From Neckera pumila (Eukaryota; Streptophyta; Bryopsida; Hypnales; Neckeraceae): a stretch of DNA of 64,000 nucleotides. Of this stretch, positions 47,765 to 60,664 are shown piece after piece; position 1 is the first letter of the stretch; each line of letters opens with the position of its first letter. Below the pieces are notes generated by a model, which did not search any database, was not told the DNA's origin, and was given only the letters and a program-made list of their open reading frames with translations. A program made the position numbers and the translations under genes. Location: positions 930,001 to 994,000 of the forward strand of contig OZ018415.1 in the NCBI GenBank assembly GCA_963969595.1. The letters are read 5' to 3'.

Positions 47765-48859
47765 ATGGCGGTAAATATTTGAACCCAGCCTTCTTCACTT
47801 GCTGCTTTTCTAGCACTTCAAATCAAAATTCTGCATACTTACGACGCTGCAGTGTGCCTCTGTTGGGAGTTTCTTTCAACCCTCGGTTTCGAGGTTTGCG
47901 ATTTTATAAGATTTTGTAGGACTTTGTAGCTGATGGCGGTTTTGGTTACCTCTTGTATGTTTTTTGGATTTTTGCGCAGACTGTACCGGTGAATCCGAAG
48001 CCCTTTCTGAATGACTTGACAGGGAAGCCAGTCATCGTGAAACTCAAATGGGGCATGGAGTACAAAGGTGCGCTGCTTCTATTTTTTTTAAAGACTCCAT
48101 GTGTTGAAGAGTCGAAGATGTAGTAATGCCGCGAAGTATTTTTTCTGCCTAATCCTCGTAAACCCTTGCTAAACCCTAAAGCTCTTAAATTAGGGTTTCT
48201 GTTCGAGTATGGTACATGCCGAATAATCGACGATGTGTCTCTTCGAAGTGAAAAAAGTACTGCGCAATCTCTTGTGGCTGTAATTAAAAAAATACCGACA
48301 ATTCAGTGGCACAAGAGAAGTAAACAATAACTATAACTGCGGATATGTACCCATAGAATACAATAAGTAGTAACTAGCAATTTTTTCGTTGGTTATGAGT
48401 ATTGTATCTGCGGATTTTGGTGTTCTATTAAAATTTCTGACGCTAATCGCAAAACTTGGATGGTATTGTGGATACAGGTTATTTGGTGTCGGTTGACTCG
48501 TACATGAACCTTCAGGTAAGTACTCAGTTTCAAATTCCTTCCTGTCTGGCAGTTGAAATTGAAAGTGATGTGAATGTGTAAGGTCTCACTTTTGGTTGGT
48601 TCATCGTGTTTTACAGCTAGCCAGCACGGAGGAGTATGTGGATGGAGCATTTACTGGTAACTTGGGAGAGGTTCTTATCAGGTATTGTCTTTATATTTAC
48701 TGAAAGGATGTTTTTAATTTGATGCTCTGGTCAATATTTCTGGACCTTCCAGGTTTGGACGTTTACAGTCATTTTTTCTCTTGTATTTGCAGATGTAACA
48801 ATGTGATGTACCTGAGAGGTGTTCCTGAAGACGAAGACGTTGCTGAAGATGACGATTGA
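47765..48859 (+). CDS. SMF: Small nuclear ribonucleoprotein F (SmF), 87 aa, five exons
   Basis: The exons are 47765-47770 (ATGGCG only), 47980-48067, 48478-48515, 48617-48681 and 48793-48859, with consistent phases and GT-AG junctions. SmF is one of seven Sm proteins forming the ring on the U1, U2, U4 and U5 snRNAs in the nucleus. The protein starts [20 protein letters not shown]. The Sm1 motif is [26 protein letters not shown], and Sm2 is [19 protein letters not shown]. The acidic tail [10 protein letters not shown] closes it. Length and sequence match plant SmF (about 88 aa). The first coding exon is only 6 nt, so it could be missed by gene finders; its identity rests on ATG-GCG followed by GTAAAT and the usual MAT start of the family. 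Confidence 0.95.
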
Positions 48860-50270
48860 TTATAGGCGATGACAATATGGGTGCTGGTATTGTTTCCCTT
48901 AAGCGTCTCTTCATACAAAATAGAGGACGAGAACTGTGATTAGCCATTAATGGCGTCATTGTTACAGATTACAAGGTGAAGTTAGTCTCAATTTTTATGA
49001 CTATGTCCACTTTAGTGATTTGGTCCATTTAGGCGGCAGCCTTTCCCAATGCCGACCTTTCTTGAGATATTCAAGGATTTTCAACGCTCATCTGCCTGAC
49101 CTAATTTGCGTCGAGAAGGTCCACAGTTTTCCAATGCTACCCTGCCTATTCAAAAGTGGGACGTGGTTTAGCCTGTACTTCAGATTCTTCCGTTTTTTCC
49201 TATACAAAACCAGCCACCTTCAAAGAGAAAAATGAAAAGGTCACAGTTTAACTTGTATGTTTGGATCAGTGCAGTTAGATTGTTAGGAGTGTGAGGACTT
49301 GGCACTTGTTTACGAATGCGAGCACTTCTGCAGAAAATGCTGATTGTTTTGAAAGTTAAAAGGCAGTTTTCTTGCTGCTGGTGGCAGGCAGAGTTCGTAT
49401 GGCCTCAATAATGACTAGCTGCAGAACTTGGTTGCCTTCGGGAGTCCAATAAACCACTCCTTATCAGCTGCCCCGTTGAAGCAATTTCGCTTTCATTTAG
49501 TGCAAGCATTTTAAGAGATGCCTGGATTACTCCTAACGTAGAACAGCCTAGAATCACTGTGTAGTTGAATTAATTGAAATACAAATGGAATCATGTAAAT
49601 CTAATAAGAACTGAAATTGATATGAATTTTCAAACCAACTGAATCTAAAATGTGGGGTCATGACCATTTGAAAAAGGTTCTAAATTAGTGACCTACCACC
49701 TAATCTTGTTTGATGAGTGTTTTAAAAGCACAAGTTCAACATTCTAGAAGTATCTCTTTTTTTGGTTGAAGCTACAATTTATTTCGACAAGTATTTATTC
49801 ACAGTGAAGCCCACCTAAATCAACATTTATTGAACTACATCTTTATCATTCAACCTTAAATTGTCCATAAATAGGTGTAAATTTGATGTCATTCTTTGAT
49901 AACAGCACCTAATTGCTTACTCAAAGAAAGTGATTTGCATTCTATGGAAATGGATAGGAGAATGGTGCAAATGGGAGGGTCCTATAGATGTCGGAATTGG
50001 ATGACTAACAACATTGGACTTATTGACTATAGCCCTATGCAATGCTCCTCGGTCTCCTAATTCTCTTGCCCAATAAGCAATTGCATTAGGTGAGTCCCCA
50101 CACATTCCGGAGAATAATAGTGAATGGCTCTAGTTGGCAATAATATTAACCTTAGAAGGAAAGACTAGTTACCATAGAAATCATCCTTTGGGATACCGTG
50201 TGAATCATTTGCTTAATTAACAAAAACCCAACAGTCATTAGAGGTCAAACTATTGTGCAAGACTTCCCTT
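48860..50270. other. 3' flank of SmF and spacer
   Basis: To about 49500 the sequence is fairly GC-balanced and may include 3' untranslated sequence. The ORF at 49020-49235 has no known domain. The remainder is AT-rich with no gene seen. Confidence 0.4.
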
Positions 50271-50661
50271 TCAACTTTCAACCCCTAGTGTTTATTAAGA
50301 TAGAATATTCATTATTAGGAAGTAATTTAAATACCACAATAGACAATTTGAATGAAAATAGTCGCAACCTAGATGGATAAGATTAATTGATCTACCATTT
50401 TGACCATTTTTGAAGATAGACCAACTCACAAGATTGATTGTTTAGTTTGGTAGATTGATAATCTAGCTTGGTGGACTAGTTGTCTAACTCAACGGATTCA
50501 CCATCCAGTTGACGAACATGGAAGACGAACCTAACAAACTTCATTGAGGTTTTCTACCCCAAATTAAATCTTGGATTAAAAAAAATCTAATCTAAAATTT
50601 GTTTTTTGTCCATCTGTATCTAGGCGCAATCTTGATGCATTATGACAAACTAATGCAAATA
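50271..50661 (+). repeat. Left copy of a 390-bp direct repeat
   Basis: It is nearly identical to 53079-53470, from 'tcaactttcaacccctag' to 'aatgcaaata'. The two copies enclose 2.4 kb. They lack TG...CA ends and flanking 5-bp duplications, so an LTR identity is not supported directly. Confidence 0.8.
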
Positions 50662-50986
50662 ACCCACATCACATCAAGATAGAAAATCCAATTCTAAGAC
50701 CTTTGCTATAAACAAATATTCTTGGTGTCTTCATAGAGACATTTTATCTAAATGTCTTGTATCTAATTAGAGCAAGAGTTGTTCATGTCCTCAGTTTTGC
50801 GGTGTTGCAAAATCAAGTCTTAGTTGGGCCCCCTCCTCTGCTTGTAGGCATTGTATAGCATATCTGGAACTATTCTTGAAACTGTTCTACTGATGTGTAG
50901 GAGGTTACATTTGATTCGGAGTAGGAGATAGAGTTTTGGAGGCTTCATAAATGCTACTATGAATATCAACCATTTGGTAGTGGGTC

Positions 50987-51704
50987 GTTGCAAGAAACAC
51001 CTATCCTTTTTTTTGTCCCCTTACCCTTAGACAGGTAGTTTTTTGTTCATTACTTTTGCGTCTTATGTCCATTTTCTATGAAATTTGAAATGAAGGTACA
51101 CATAAAAGTTTCAGACATTGAGTAATTTTTTCAGATTTTTTAAAATTATTTTACTATTTTTAAATTGCCCCCAATTGGATGTCTACCTTGGCCATTTTGG
51201 GGGGTTTTAGTACTATTGTTTATCCAAAAATGCAAATTTGAAGGTGAAAATTGGGAGGCAAGGAGTTCTTCTTAGGCTACACAAGCCTACAAAGAGATTT
51301 TTCAAAAACAGTAAAATGTCCACCTTTCACATGTGCTCAAAGTGCCCTACCTTTGCGCACGTGCAGAGGATATAATTTTTTTTTCCCATAGATGAAAATT
51401 GTTGAGAAGAAGCATCTTTAGGTAAGGAAAAATGTTTTTTTTTTTTATAATTTTTTGAATTTTTTGACTATTTTCTAAAAATAAAATTCCGAAGGGTCTA
51501 TTTTCTTATCTTTTTCAACGCTCTTTGACCGTGAATAACTCTTAGAGATAAATTTTTCTAAGTCTGAAATTTTCTCACATTCACTTTTTTGAATGTTTAC
51601 AAATTATCCATATTTTATTTTATTTTAAAAACTTTATTCCAAAAGCCACAGTACTTGAGTACTAAGGTTGTTTTGAGCCAAAATCATTAAGTGTTTCTTG
51701 CAAC
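50987..51704. mobile_element. 718-bp inverted-repeat element (H)
   Basis: It is bounded by perfect 14-bp inverted repeats, GTTGCAAGAAACAC at 50987-51000 and its complement at 51691-51704. It lies between the 390-bp direct repeats. I see no target duplication or ORF, so the class is unknown. Confidence 0.5.
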
Positions 51705-52058
51705 TACTCTAGTAGGGATGGTGTTCAACTAGAGGGCCTAAGGGGTTATTCGCAAGGAAGACCCGACCCCGACCTTGGGCATCGGGCCGGGGGGTCGCAT
51801 GGGAGAATTTTGAGCCCGCAACCCAAAGTAGAGCTCCGGTCCCTCCCTTTTTCTTCCGTCCTTGAAAGCAACAATTTCAAGCCCGCTCTCCTTCCCATCA
51901 ACCCGATCTTCTAAATAAACTCACAAGTATCCGCCACTCTTCTCCTTGTCACACTAAAGTGCAAGCTATAGTCCTCACTTCATCTTAAGTAATTTCTTTT
52001 GGTTTTATTATCTCTCTTTCTCTTTGGAGTTTCAGGTTGGGAGTTTTTCTAATCTTGT

Positions 52059-52401
52059 CACTAGAAGAAAACTGCATTCTACTTGACAACAATTGCGTTA
52101 TGAATGTCAAATCTGCGTTTTACTTGACAGAAACTGTGTTGTACTCAACAAAATAGTGTCAAGTAGTTTTTGTTGAGCCAACAAAACAATATCATGCAGT
52201 TTTTGTTGACTTCTCCATTTGTAACATAGAATTCTGCGTTTCAACATTTCAACACAGAATTTGACAAGTAAAATGCAGATTTTTGACAAGTGAAACGTAG
52301 AATTTTGTTTTTGAAATGCAAAATTTTGCGTTACGAATAGAGAACTCAATAAAAACTACTTGATATTGTTTTGTCAAGTAGAACGCAATTTTCTTCTAGT
52401 G
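52059..52401. mobile_element. CACTA-type MITE with TGT target duplication
   Basis: The ends are CACTAGAAGAAAACTGCATT (52059) and, read inverted from 52401, CACTAGAAGAAAATTGCGTT. Pairing extends for about 30 bp. TGT flanks both sides (52056-52058 and 52402-52404), the 3-bp duplication of CACTA (En/Spm) elements. The interior repeats the subterminal motif CTACTTGACA/TTGTCAAGTAG and variants at least six times on both strands, as expected for transposase-binding sites. 343 bp, non-coding. Confidence 0.85.
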
Positions 52402-53078
52402 TGTCCTTCTAATCTCGTCACAAGTAACAGCAAGTCCACTGCTCTTGTTGTGCAGCCGGAAGCATGTAGGTGGGGGGGCCTCAACCTTGGGATCAGGTCA
52501 CTCGACCTCCACATTAGGTCAAGGCCCCTCATGCAAACAGGCTGTAAGGTAGTCAGAGGAGGTGGGATTGGAGGTGGGGGAGTTGGGATTAAGGGCGGAG
52601 GTGTTTAGAAAGGCTGAGAGAGGGTGCTAGAATTGAGGGTCTAATCTAGATAGTTATGATTTGGTCCTTGTGGCTAAAGGCAACAAGTAAAAAAAGGGGT
52701 TGCTTCTAAAGATTTTTGTGGTGTTTTTCTTTTTAAAATGAATGACCCAATGCCTTACAACTCTCACTCAATCCCTATTGACAAGGTCTTTTGGTAATAG
52801 TGTGCCTCTTCATATCCTAAAAGATACATCCATATGATTCACAACAAAGAAATCCAAGGCACTAATCATAAAGGGTAGGACTTGATAATTAATTGGTACA
52901 TTTTGATCTTGCCACTAATATGAAGGTTGTATTTTTCAATACCTTATCCGGATTTTAAAAGGTTAATAGATTTGTTTTTAGTTATGGTGGGCGTATTGAC
53001 AAGGATGTTCTTCCCTTGATGACTGTCAAGGTTGTATGCATCACATGATGTCATGACGGTAGTAGTTCCTTCATAATG

Positions 53079-53470
53079 TCAACTTTCAACCCCTAGCGTT
53101 TGTCAAGATAGAATATTCATTATTAGGAAGTAATTTAAATACCACAATGAACAATTTGAATGAAAATAGTCGCAACCTAGATGGATAAGATTAATTGATC
53201 TACCATTTTGACCATTTTTGAAGATAAATCAATTCAACAGATTGGTTGTTTAGTTTGGCAGATTGGTAATCTAGCTTGGTAGACTGGTTGTCCAGCTCAG
53301 CGGACTCACCATCCAGTTGACGGACATGGAAGACGGACCTAAAAAACTTCATTGAGGTTTTTTACTCCAAATTAAATCTTGGATTAAAAAAAATCTAAAT
53401 CTAAAATTTGTTTTTTGTTCATCTATATCTAGAAACAATCTTGATGCATCATAACAAACCAATGCAAATA
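53079..53470 (+). repeat. Right copy of the 390-bp direct repeat
   Basis: Partner of 50271-50661, diverged by a small number of substitutions and short indels. Its right flank (gcgcaggtta) does not duplicate the left flank of the other copy. Confidence 0.8.
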
Positions 53471-53759
53471 GCGCAGGTTACAAGACAGACCTATGATGTG
53501 ATTCTATAATCTCTTGATTTCATGATACAATCAATTATCTAGTGTGGATTTGGAATTATGGATAATTACAATAGTGGGTCAATGCTTCAAGGAAGTTGTT
53601 TAGTTAGTGGATCAAACAGGCTTGAGTGGAGAGTCTACTATACTTTAGTAGCAACTTTGGCAGTCAACTGCCAAATATTTAATTAACTCTCAAAATATCA
53701 TTGTTTTTTTAGTATAAAAAATGGATTTTGAATAGGCTCCTATGATCTCAATATTCATT

Positions 53760-54450
53760 ATAATTTTTTGAATTTTTTTTGAAGATAGATAAATACATTA
53801 GCTTTTTAGGAATATAGTTTTGGGTTTGATTGGTGTATGGGAGCAAAAGTTATGGCATCAAAAGCCTTTCTTTAGGTGCAGTATGCAAAAATCTCCCCAC
53901 AAAATTTAATTTAAAAAATTTGAAAAATTAATTTTTCATAGATTGTAATTTTATCTACATAGAAAGCTTTTATTCGTTTCATTTAAATTTATTATGTAAA
54001 AGTTATGGACACTCTTATTTTTCAGGCAATTAGAGCATCTTCTTTAAAAAATAATTTATAGGATCCATTTTTGAACTCAATTCTTGCAATTTTTCAAAAA
54101 CAAGGTTAAATTTTTTGCTAGAACAATCTTACAATATATTGAGATTAATGTGTTCCACTTCCATCTTAGAACTATTAACAATTTAGATTTTCCTTCAATC
54201 TTGAACTTATTTCTACTTCACAATTTTTCAATGAGTGAAAATTAAGTATTTTCTTAAAACAAAAGTTCTTAGAGTGTCAATTCAATTCTTCAATATAAAA
54301 ACTTAAAAATTCAAAATCAGTAGTTCAAAAATTTTAGACTAAGATAATTCAAAGCCAAAAAGTATTCAGCAAGGTGCAAAATTTAACAAGGTGCAAAAAT
54401 TTTCTATTCACTTTAACTCCTCAAGGATGAAAAGGACATAATGTGTTCAC
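53760..54450 (-). repeat. Family A dispersed repeat, reverse copy (A5)
   Basis: 'tgaagatagataaatacatt', 'gggagcaaaagttatgg' and 'ccatcttagaactattaaca' match, in order, the reverse copy at 1-1000 and A1 inverted. The termini are decayed. Confidence 0.55.
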
Positions 54451-57400
54451 TTCAAATTTTCAATGGCAAATTCTTAATAGAATGAAAGAAATCTCAGTGT
54501 TTTGTAAACTAGAGACTTGTAGAATAACAAGTTGATATATTTGTTGCATTATTTGATTTTCAAAACTTCAGTATGAAAAGTATTTTAAAAATTAATTAGG
54601 AAATGTAGTCTAATAGAAAAAGGGAGAAAACAAAATTTTTTACAATGAAAGGAATAGTAGAGATGGAAAAAATATTTTCTTAGACAATTCTAGTCTTCAC
54701 TTTTTGTACAAATAACCTGGGTTTAGAGAAAAAAAAATTTCACAATTGTACTTTTAGCAATTTTAAATGTACAAGGTTCAATCAAGTGTGATTAAGAATA
54801 AAAAAACAATAAGAATGGTTCAAAATATTTGAAGATGTTCAAAACAATATGCTTATAATTTCAATTATTAAATTCCAAAAATTGACATATATCAATTTTA
54901 AATTTTTTTGTAGGATCCAGTTTTAAATTATCCAAGATAAAGGGGTAATTTCTTGAAAAATTAGCTAAGATTGCAAGAAAGACCGGTCCTATATACTGTC
55001 ACGATGAGAGTGATTTTCTTGTCATCCTCTATAATTTTTGAAGCATAAATCTCATGAATATAAAATTATTATTGGAGATGTCAAACTTTATAGTAACTAA
55101 ATACATTGCTTTTAAGAAATAAAAAATAATAATTTTATATTTTAAAATTATTTTTGTTAATTTGTCACACGATGCCATTTAGGGGTTTTTACTAAGCCAA
55201 AAGTTCCCAAATTTAATGATCTAGAGCTGAAATTTTCATGGTCTATTTGCATAGTAGGAAAGCATATTCCTACCAAAGTAAATATAAAAATATATTAATT
55301 TATGTCTTCCACGTGAGTACAAACAATATTCCCATTGTGCTCAATTTTTGAACAATGAAAATGGTTTTAAGATCAATCTTTTGGTGAAATCTTATCACTA
55401 TAATTTCTTTTCAAATAGACAATTTTTAATTTTTTTTAAACTTTCTTTTCCTATTTTTGACAAATTAAAATGTAAAATATAGTAAAAATATCTATTTTTA
55501 TGAGATTTTGCACTTTTCTAGTTCTCCTACTTACAAAATTTTTCTACGTTTTTTCCTTCTTAAGGTATTTTTTTTAAAGGTTTATACATTAAATATATTT
55601 TTATACTTAAAGTTTTTTTTTTCTAATTTTAAAGTACTTCCAAAAGAGAAAATGAGAATCGTGAAAACACTACACTTTTTGAACACCCTTCGTTGCAATG
55701 ACCCCTGGAAATAATTTCTTGAATAATTGGGGGAGGATGTTATTATTTGTCAAAGCTCCTAATAAGGTTCGGTACTTAGTATATCTCTTATCTCTTATAT
55801 TAAGTTCAAATTGTGTCATGATTTCATCTATCACATTTTCAGCTATCAATTTTTTATTTTTATTTTTAAAATATTATTTTAAAAATTTACATAAAATTCA
55901 TCTTGATGTTTTTAATTATGAAAAAAATAAAGGTAAATTTTAGATGTATAATGTAATATAAAAAAAATCATGTTTTTCTGGAATGCATATTTAAATATAG
56001 AAAACTAATTAAATTTGACCAAGTAGGGATATGATATGTTCTTAAAGGATTAACTTCTATAGTTTTTGACTACATTCTACCAAAAAATACTAAAAATGGT
56101 CCGTTTTGATGGCAAAGACCTCTCAAAAAATGACAAATGAAATCTTGTTGCATCTTACCATAAAATCTAGTGGTAGACTACTTCATTAAGATGTTGAAAA
56201 ATATATGAGATTTGGCCTCATAGATTACAAAACTATAGTATTGGAAGTTGAAAAAAATGTCTTTTGGAGGCATTCAAATTCCAAATAGCTCTAATTTAGG
56301 GAGGCTTTTGCACAAGTTAATTTTTCTTTTTTTTTGCTTGAACTTTTTTTCATTTCTTTTTGTGACGAAGTTGGTCATATGTTCAAAAAAATTCAAAACA
56401 TTATGATTTAGAGAACATGTACCAAAAAATACCAACAAGAAACTAGCTTTTAAAGAAATCTTTTATAAAGCCTTTTATTCAACAATTTATAGCTTGCATA
56501 TACAGTATTCTAGATAGCCCTAGAAAAGGAAAAAAAGTGTCCAAAATATCAAGCTTTGGTAAGTGTGATCAATCTATATTCAAGCTAAAGGAAAGGATAG
56601 TTAGGCATATTGGACCATCATGAAGCATTGACATTAATGACATCATTGACATAATGATCAAGTTTTCCTTGATTTTGAAATGTTCCCCTACTCCCTTAAA
56701 TATGATTTCAGAAACTTCCGCATTAAAATTAAAGTATTTGTCATTTATTTCACATTCTTTCGCTGTTCCAGCAATGGAGACTTTCAAAATTTAAGGAGAC
56801 TTTCAAGACTTTAAAATTAATATAGACAAGTAGATTTTGTTGTGATCTACTCAATGGTATGTGGATAGGCCAATCAAGCATACTTGAGGCGCACATTGTG
56901 AAAAGAGGGAAATTGAAATTGCAACCTTGGACCATAAATCACCCGTTGGTCACGAACTTGTCATAGGCATCTATCCTTTTGTACATCTATGATCGCTATG
57001 GTAGCAGGGAATCGTAATCTAATCTAGTAGCAGGAAGGCGTGTTCTAGAGTTTGCTAGAGTTGTCAAAAGATGAGATGCTTCCAAAGGGCACAATGATTA
57101 ACGTTGAAGGAGAGTTTGAGACATGCCTTAATTCCTTAACGCCTCTGACTGTTTTTACTGCGTTCAAGTTTTGCAGGCCTACATTCATTTGGCAAAGTAT
57201 TGCTTGCAATGTAGGGAGCATCTCAGGGATTTACCGTTGAAATTTGAGCTGCACTTTGTGGGGAACCCAATAATCCAAATTTTTTGCAAATCCATTGTAT
57301 GGATTGAACACATATAACATTTGATCTTTAGCAATTATAGTCCAAAACATGCTTGTTTTGGAATACCTCCTGCCTTGTCCAATAAGAATGCGGTAGCTAT

Positions 57401-58687
57401 AAGATTCAAATGGACCTCAAAATTGAATGTTGTTTAGATGGAAAGGTTATGGGGAGGTTTTGAAATTTTGGGGGTGATCAGTGTAGCAACGCACAAATGA
57501 AGCCACCCCGATTGTCGATCATTCAGCCAAATTGCTGAACTGGGCCAGTGGAGGAAATTTGCACAGAACATGTGGTATAGGTCATCTAACCGGCTGTGCA
57601 GGGTCCAGCCAAGCACCACCTAGTGGGGTTGTGAGATCCAATTGGGCTTTTAATGTCATTTACAGGTGGTGTGTTCAACAAATCACTTAGCAAAAAATCG
57701 AGATTCAACTTTTGACAATCTGAGAAATCATCATAATCTAGAACCAAGAACCACAATTATAGACAAAAGACACATCATCACGCAAAGAAATTGCAAATGA
57801 AGCAGATTTACAATTGTTTGAAGCTTTTTGGTCAGTGCAACAAAAATAACATGCTGTAAATAAAATGATATGTAACCAAAAATCTTTGCATAGTTTGAGG
57901 CACAGCATGACGTGGCCACTGTTTGAACAACAAACCAGTATATTCTAAAAGCATGGAGATAGCGCTAGACACAAATATTGCGCAAATAACAAAATACATT
58001 TGGAGTGAGGAGTAGAGGTGCACACCTCCTTCTATCACTTTGTTGTCGTACAATGAAGTTGGACCTCTCCGCCTCCGGTGGTGTTAGTTCAAAGAGGTCA
58101 TCTTCGTTGCAACAAATCCGAGGTCTCCCACGCTCAACTGCCAATCACCTGCTTGTCCCTGTCACTTTTTGGATAGGGCTCTCTAGTTGCCTTTCTTCAT
58201 TTCTGCCTCTCAACAAATTTTCATAGTAGTTCAAAATTCATGTGGTACAATGAGCAGTGAAATGTATGATTAGCTGTAGTGATCCTTATTCTTTCTCCCA
58301 ATTGATTTACGTCTGCTAAGTTCCAAAGATCCAGACGCGCAAGTCAATTTTTCCAATCGACAAGGGCGCTATTTGAGCCCCATGGCCATTGAGGAGATAA
58401 GAGCATTTTATGTATTTGGAGTCAAATGCAAGAGTGCCTCAAATACAAAAAAGTCTTTGTGGCCAACATTTTGTCCCCTATCATGGGCAACTTAGGCGGG
58501 AATTTAGATTGGAAGAAGCTACATTGTGACACTCTATTAATGTGCAAAGATTATGTGGAAATGGCAAGAGCTGAAGTTAAGACAATCGTTATTGCTACTG
58601 TTTGGAAATAACCAGTACTACAATATTCAAGGAATTGACCACTGGAAATACTAGTGACAGTCATATGAGGTCAATAGATAGGAGTAC
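54451..58687. other. Long gene-poor spacer
   Basis: 54451-56900 is very AT-rich, with a faint forward family A/F-like piece around 56040-56260. 56900-58687 is less AT-rich; ORFs at 57052-57240, 57434-57619 (minus) and 58426-58611 lie upstream of the mariner remnant. The last may be part of it, but I cannot align it by eye. Confidence 0.4.
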
Positions 58688-59100
58688 GTGATGCTAATTG
58701 TCAAGAAAGTGATTCACGCAATCAAAGAAAAGTGGCCAATTGGAACAAGAAAGCACCCCATCTACATCTAGCAAGACAATGTGAAGCCGCTTACAAAAGT
58801 GGATCATAAAACCATTCTTACAGCTAGACAATCGGAAAATTTCAACATCTCATTGCTCAAATGTCAGCCTTCTAATAGTCTTGATTTCAAAGTGTTGGAC
58901 CTTGGGTTCTTTAGGACCATTGAAGTTGAATAGCTTTGTAAAGCTCCAACAACAATTAACAAACTTATCAAAGTTGTGGAAACTGTGTATTTTAGATTCA
59001 ACACATTCAAAGTTTCAAACTCAAGGGCCAAATCTTATCATGGTAGCAAGCTATGCAATCTGTTCTCAAAGACAAAGGAGGCAATTCTTACAAGTTAGAG
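58688..59100 (+). pseudogene. Mariner-like transposase remnant
   Basis: The frame from 58688 reads VIHAIKEKWP...RKHPIYI-stop-QDN, then about 35 residues later SNSLDFKVLDLGFFRTIE. These correspond to the plant mariner-like transposase motifs IYIQQDNA-P and PNSPDLNVLDLGFF, which hold the second and third catalytic Asp. There is a TAG at 58769-58771 in place of a Gln, a stop at 58931, and a frameshift after which LCKAPTTINKLIKVVE continues the family pattern. The N-terminal DNA-binding part and first Asp are not recognisable. It is inactive. Confidence 0.75.
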
Positions 59101-59927
59101 CTCTTGGAAAAAAAACGTTCAGAGGATCAAAGAGGATTTTCTTGTGCAATAAACAGACTATAGTAGAGGCAAGAGTTGTCTTGGACCCTACATTGGATCC
59201 TCTATAGGAATAACAGATACATTAGCCGAAGTATTAGACAATCATGTCTACAAATTTATTTTGGACTAACAAACAGTCATTCTAGGGTGGAGGAAATAAA
59301 TTTTAAAGCCACTTATTTTATGTGTATGGAGCTGAGAAGAGAAACTCTTTATACAAATGGAGTGGTAGGAGGTTAAATAAACCATGTAGGATAATTATGT
59401 AAATTAGAATATTAGGAGCTCAATAGTGAAGTAGAAAATAGGAATTGTATTAAAAGTAGAATTTTAAGATTCATTTTGACATAGTAGTCTGAATAAATTT
59501 TTCCAAGAAACTTTGAACTAATAAAAGTTGGAAAATCAAGAGAAATTTCATATTTCAAAACTCGTTTTGAGATTTCAAGTCTCCAATCAAAAATTATAAA
59601 TAACTTCCAAAGGGAAGTTGGAAAGGACATTTTCTTTGACATTTTCAAACATCCTCTTTGAATTTTATCCATAATTTTTTTCAAAGGCTCAAAATCGGAT
59701 GTTTGGAAATGAAATTATTCTACTATGCCAAGATGAGGCCTTAAATTATGTTTTGAACACAATTCCTACTTTTTGACAATGAGCTGTCAAGCTCTCATCT
59801 TCAAATTATTCCATACCCTTTGAGGACTCATGACCAACAATGGATTTCATTATAAAAACAACCTCTCCACTTTCATTCCCACAAATGTCAATGAAGCAAT
59901 TCCTTCATTTTGCTATGAAATTTTTGC
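59101..59927. other. Gene-free spacer
   Basis: The first part may be further mariner-derived sequence. The rest is AT-rich with no identifiable feature. Confidence 0.4.
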
Positions 59928-60157
59928 TTAACCCTTGAACGTTGGAGGGGAGTCCCTGGAAATCACCCTTTTCTAAATCCATGTAAACTGTTGGCCTAAG
60001 AATTAGCAAAAGCACCTATTGGAAGTCAAAGTACTATTGAAGATCTCCCCTTTTCAAACCCAATTCCAAGGATGAATAGTTGCATTGTCGTCCTACATTC
60101 AAAGTTTCTTTGTCATCCATCAGATGTTTGACGTCCGTGTTGACATTCAAGGGTTAA
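59928..60157 (-). mobile_element. Family C MITE, reverse copy C3
   Basis: TTAACCCTTGAACG on the left and CATTCAAGGGTTAA on the right, with TTAA at 59928-59931 and 60154-60157. The inside matches C1 inverted ('cctattggaagtcaaa', 'ggatgaatagttgcat', 'tcgtcctac'). 230 bp. Confidence 0.7.
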
Positions 60158-60439
60158 TGGTAGATTGTCAAATGACAAATTGGTATTTGATTCAATGGAT
60201 TCTTTATGGATTTCTTACACATTTGAATTTTCTAAGTTCAAATGTAGCAGTTAGGGGTAACCACCCCATTAGGCCAAGTAAAGCCACATAGCAACCACCT
60301 CCCTACCACCTCCCTACTTATACATTGTGACAATTTATGAGTCTAAAAAAAAGTTAGAAGTACCCTGGTTTGAACTTCAGGTAAGAAGCTCTCAAGACCT
60401 TGCCTAAGCTCCTTTAAGCATTGCAATCCAAATTTCATT

Positions 60440-60664
60440 TTAGTGTAAATAACCCTGCCCGTAGTACCCTCCATTTATGAGAAACAACATTTTCTCCTAT
60501 AATACCTCATCAGCACATCCAATTGTAAAAAAAATTGGTGGAGCAACAAAGTACTCTCTACATCCAAAAAAGTTTCAAAAAATATAGTGAATATTTCCTT
60601 TCTTAGTAAACTGCCCCAAATTGCTATATTGCCAAAAATCGTTGTTTGGTCCTTTAGGGATTAA
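60440..60664 (+). repeat. Family F right-end fragment (F3)
   Basis: 'ccaaattgctatattgccaa' and 'tttggtcctttagggattaa' (ending with TTAA at 60661-60664) match the right ends of F2 and F4. The left part is not preserved. Confidence 0.5.

Noticed and set aside
50271..53470. LTR retrotransposon
   Set aside because: No TG...CA ends, target duplication, primer-binding site or gag-pol coding remnant was seen.
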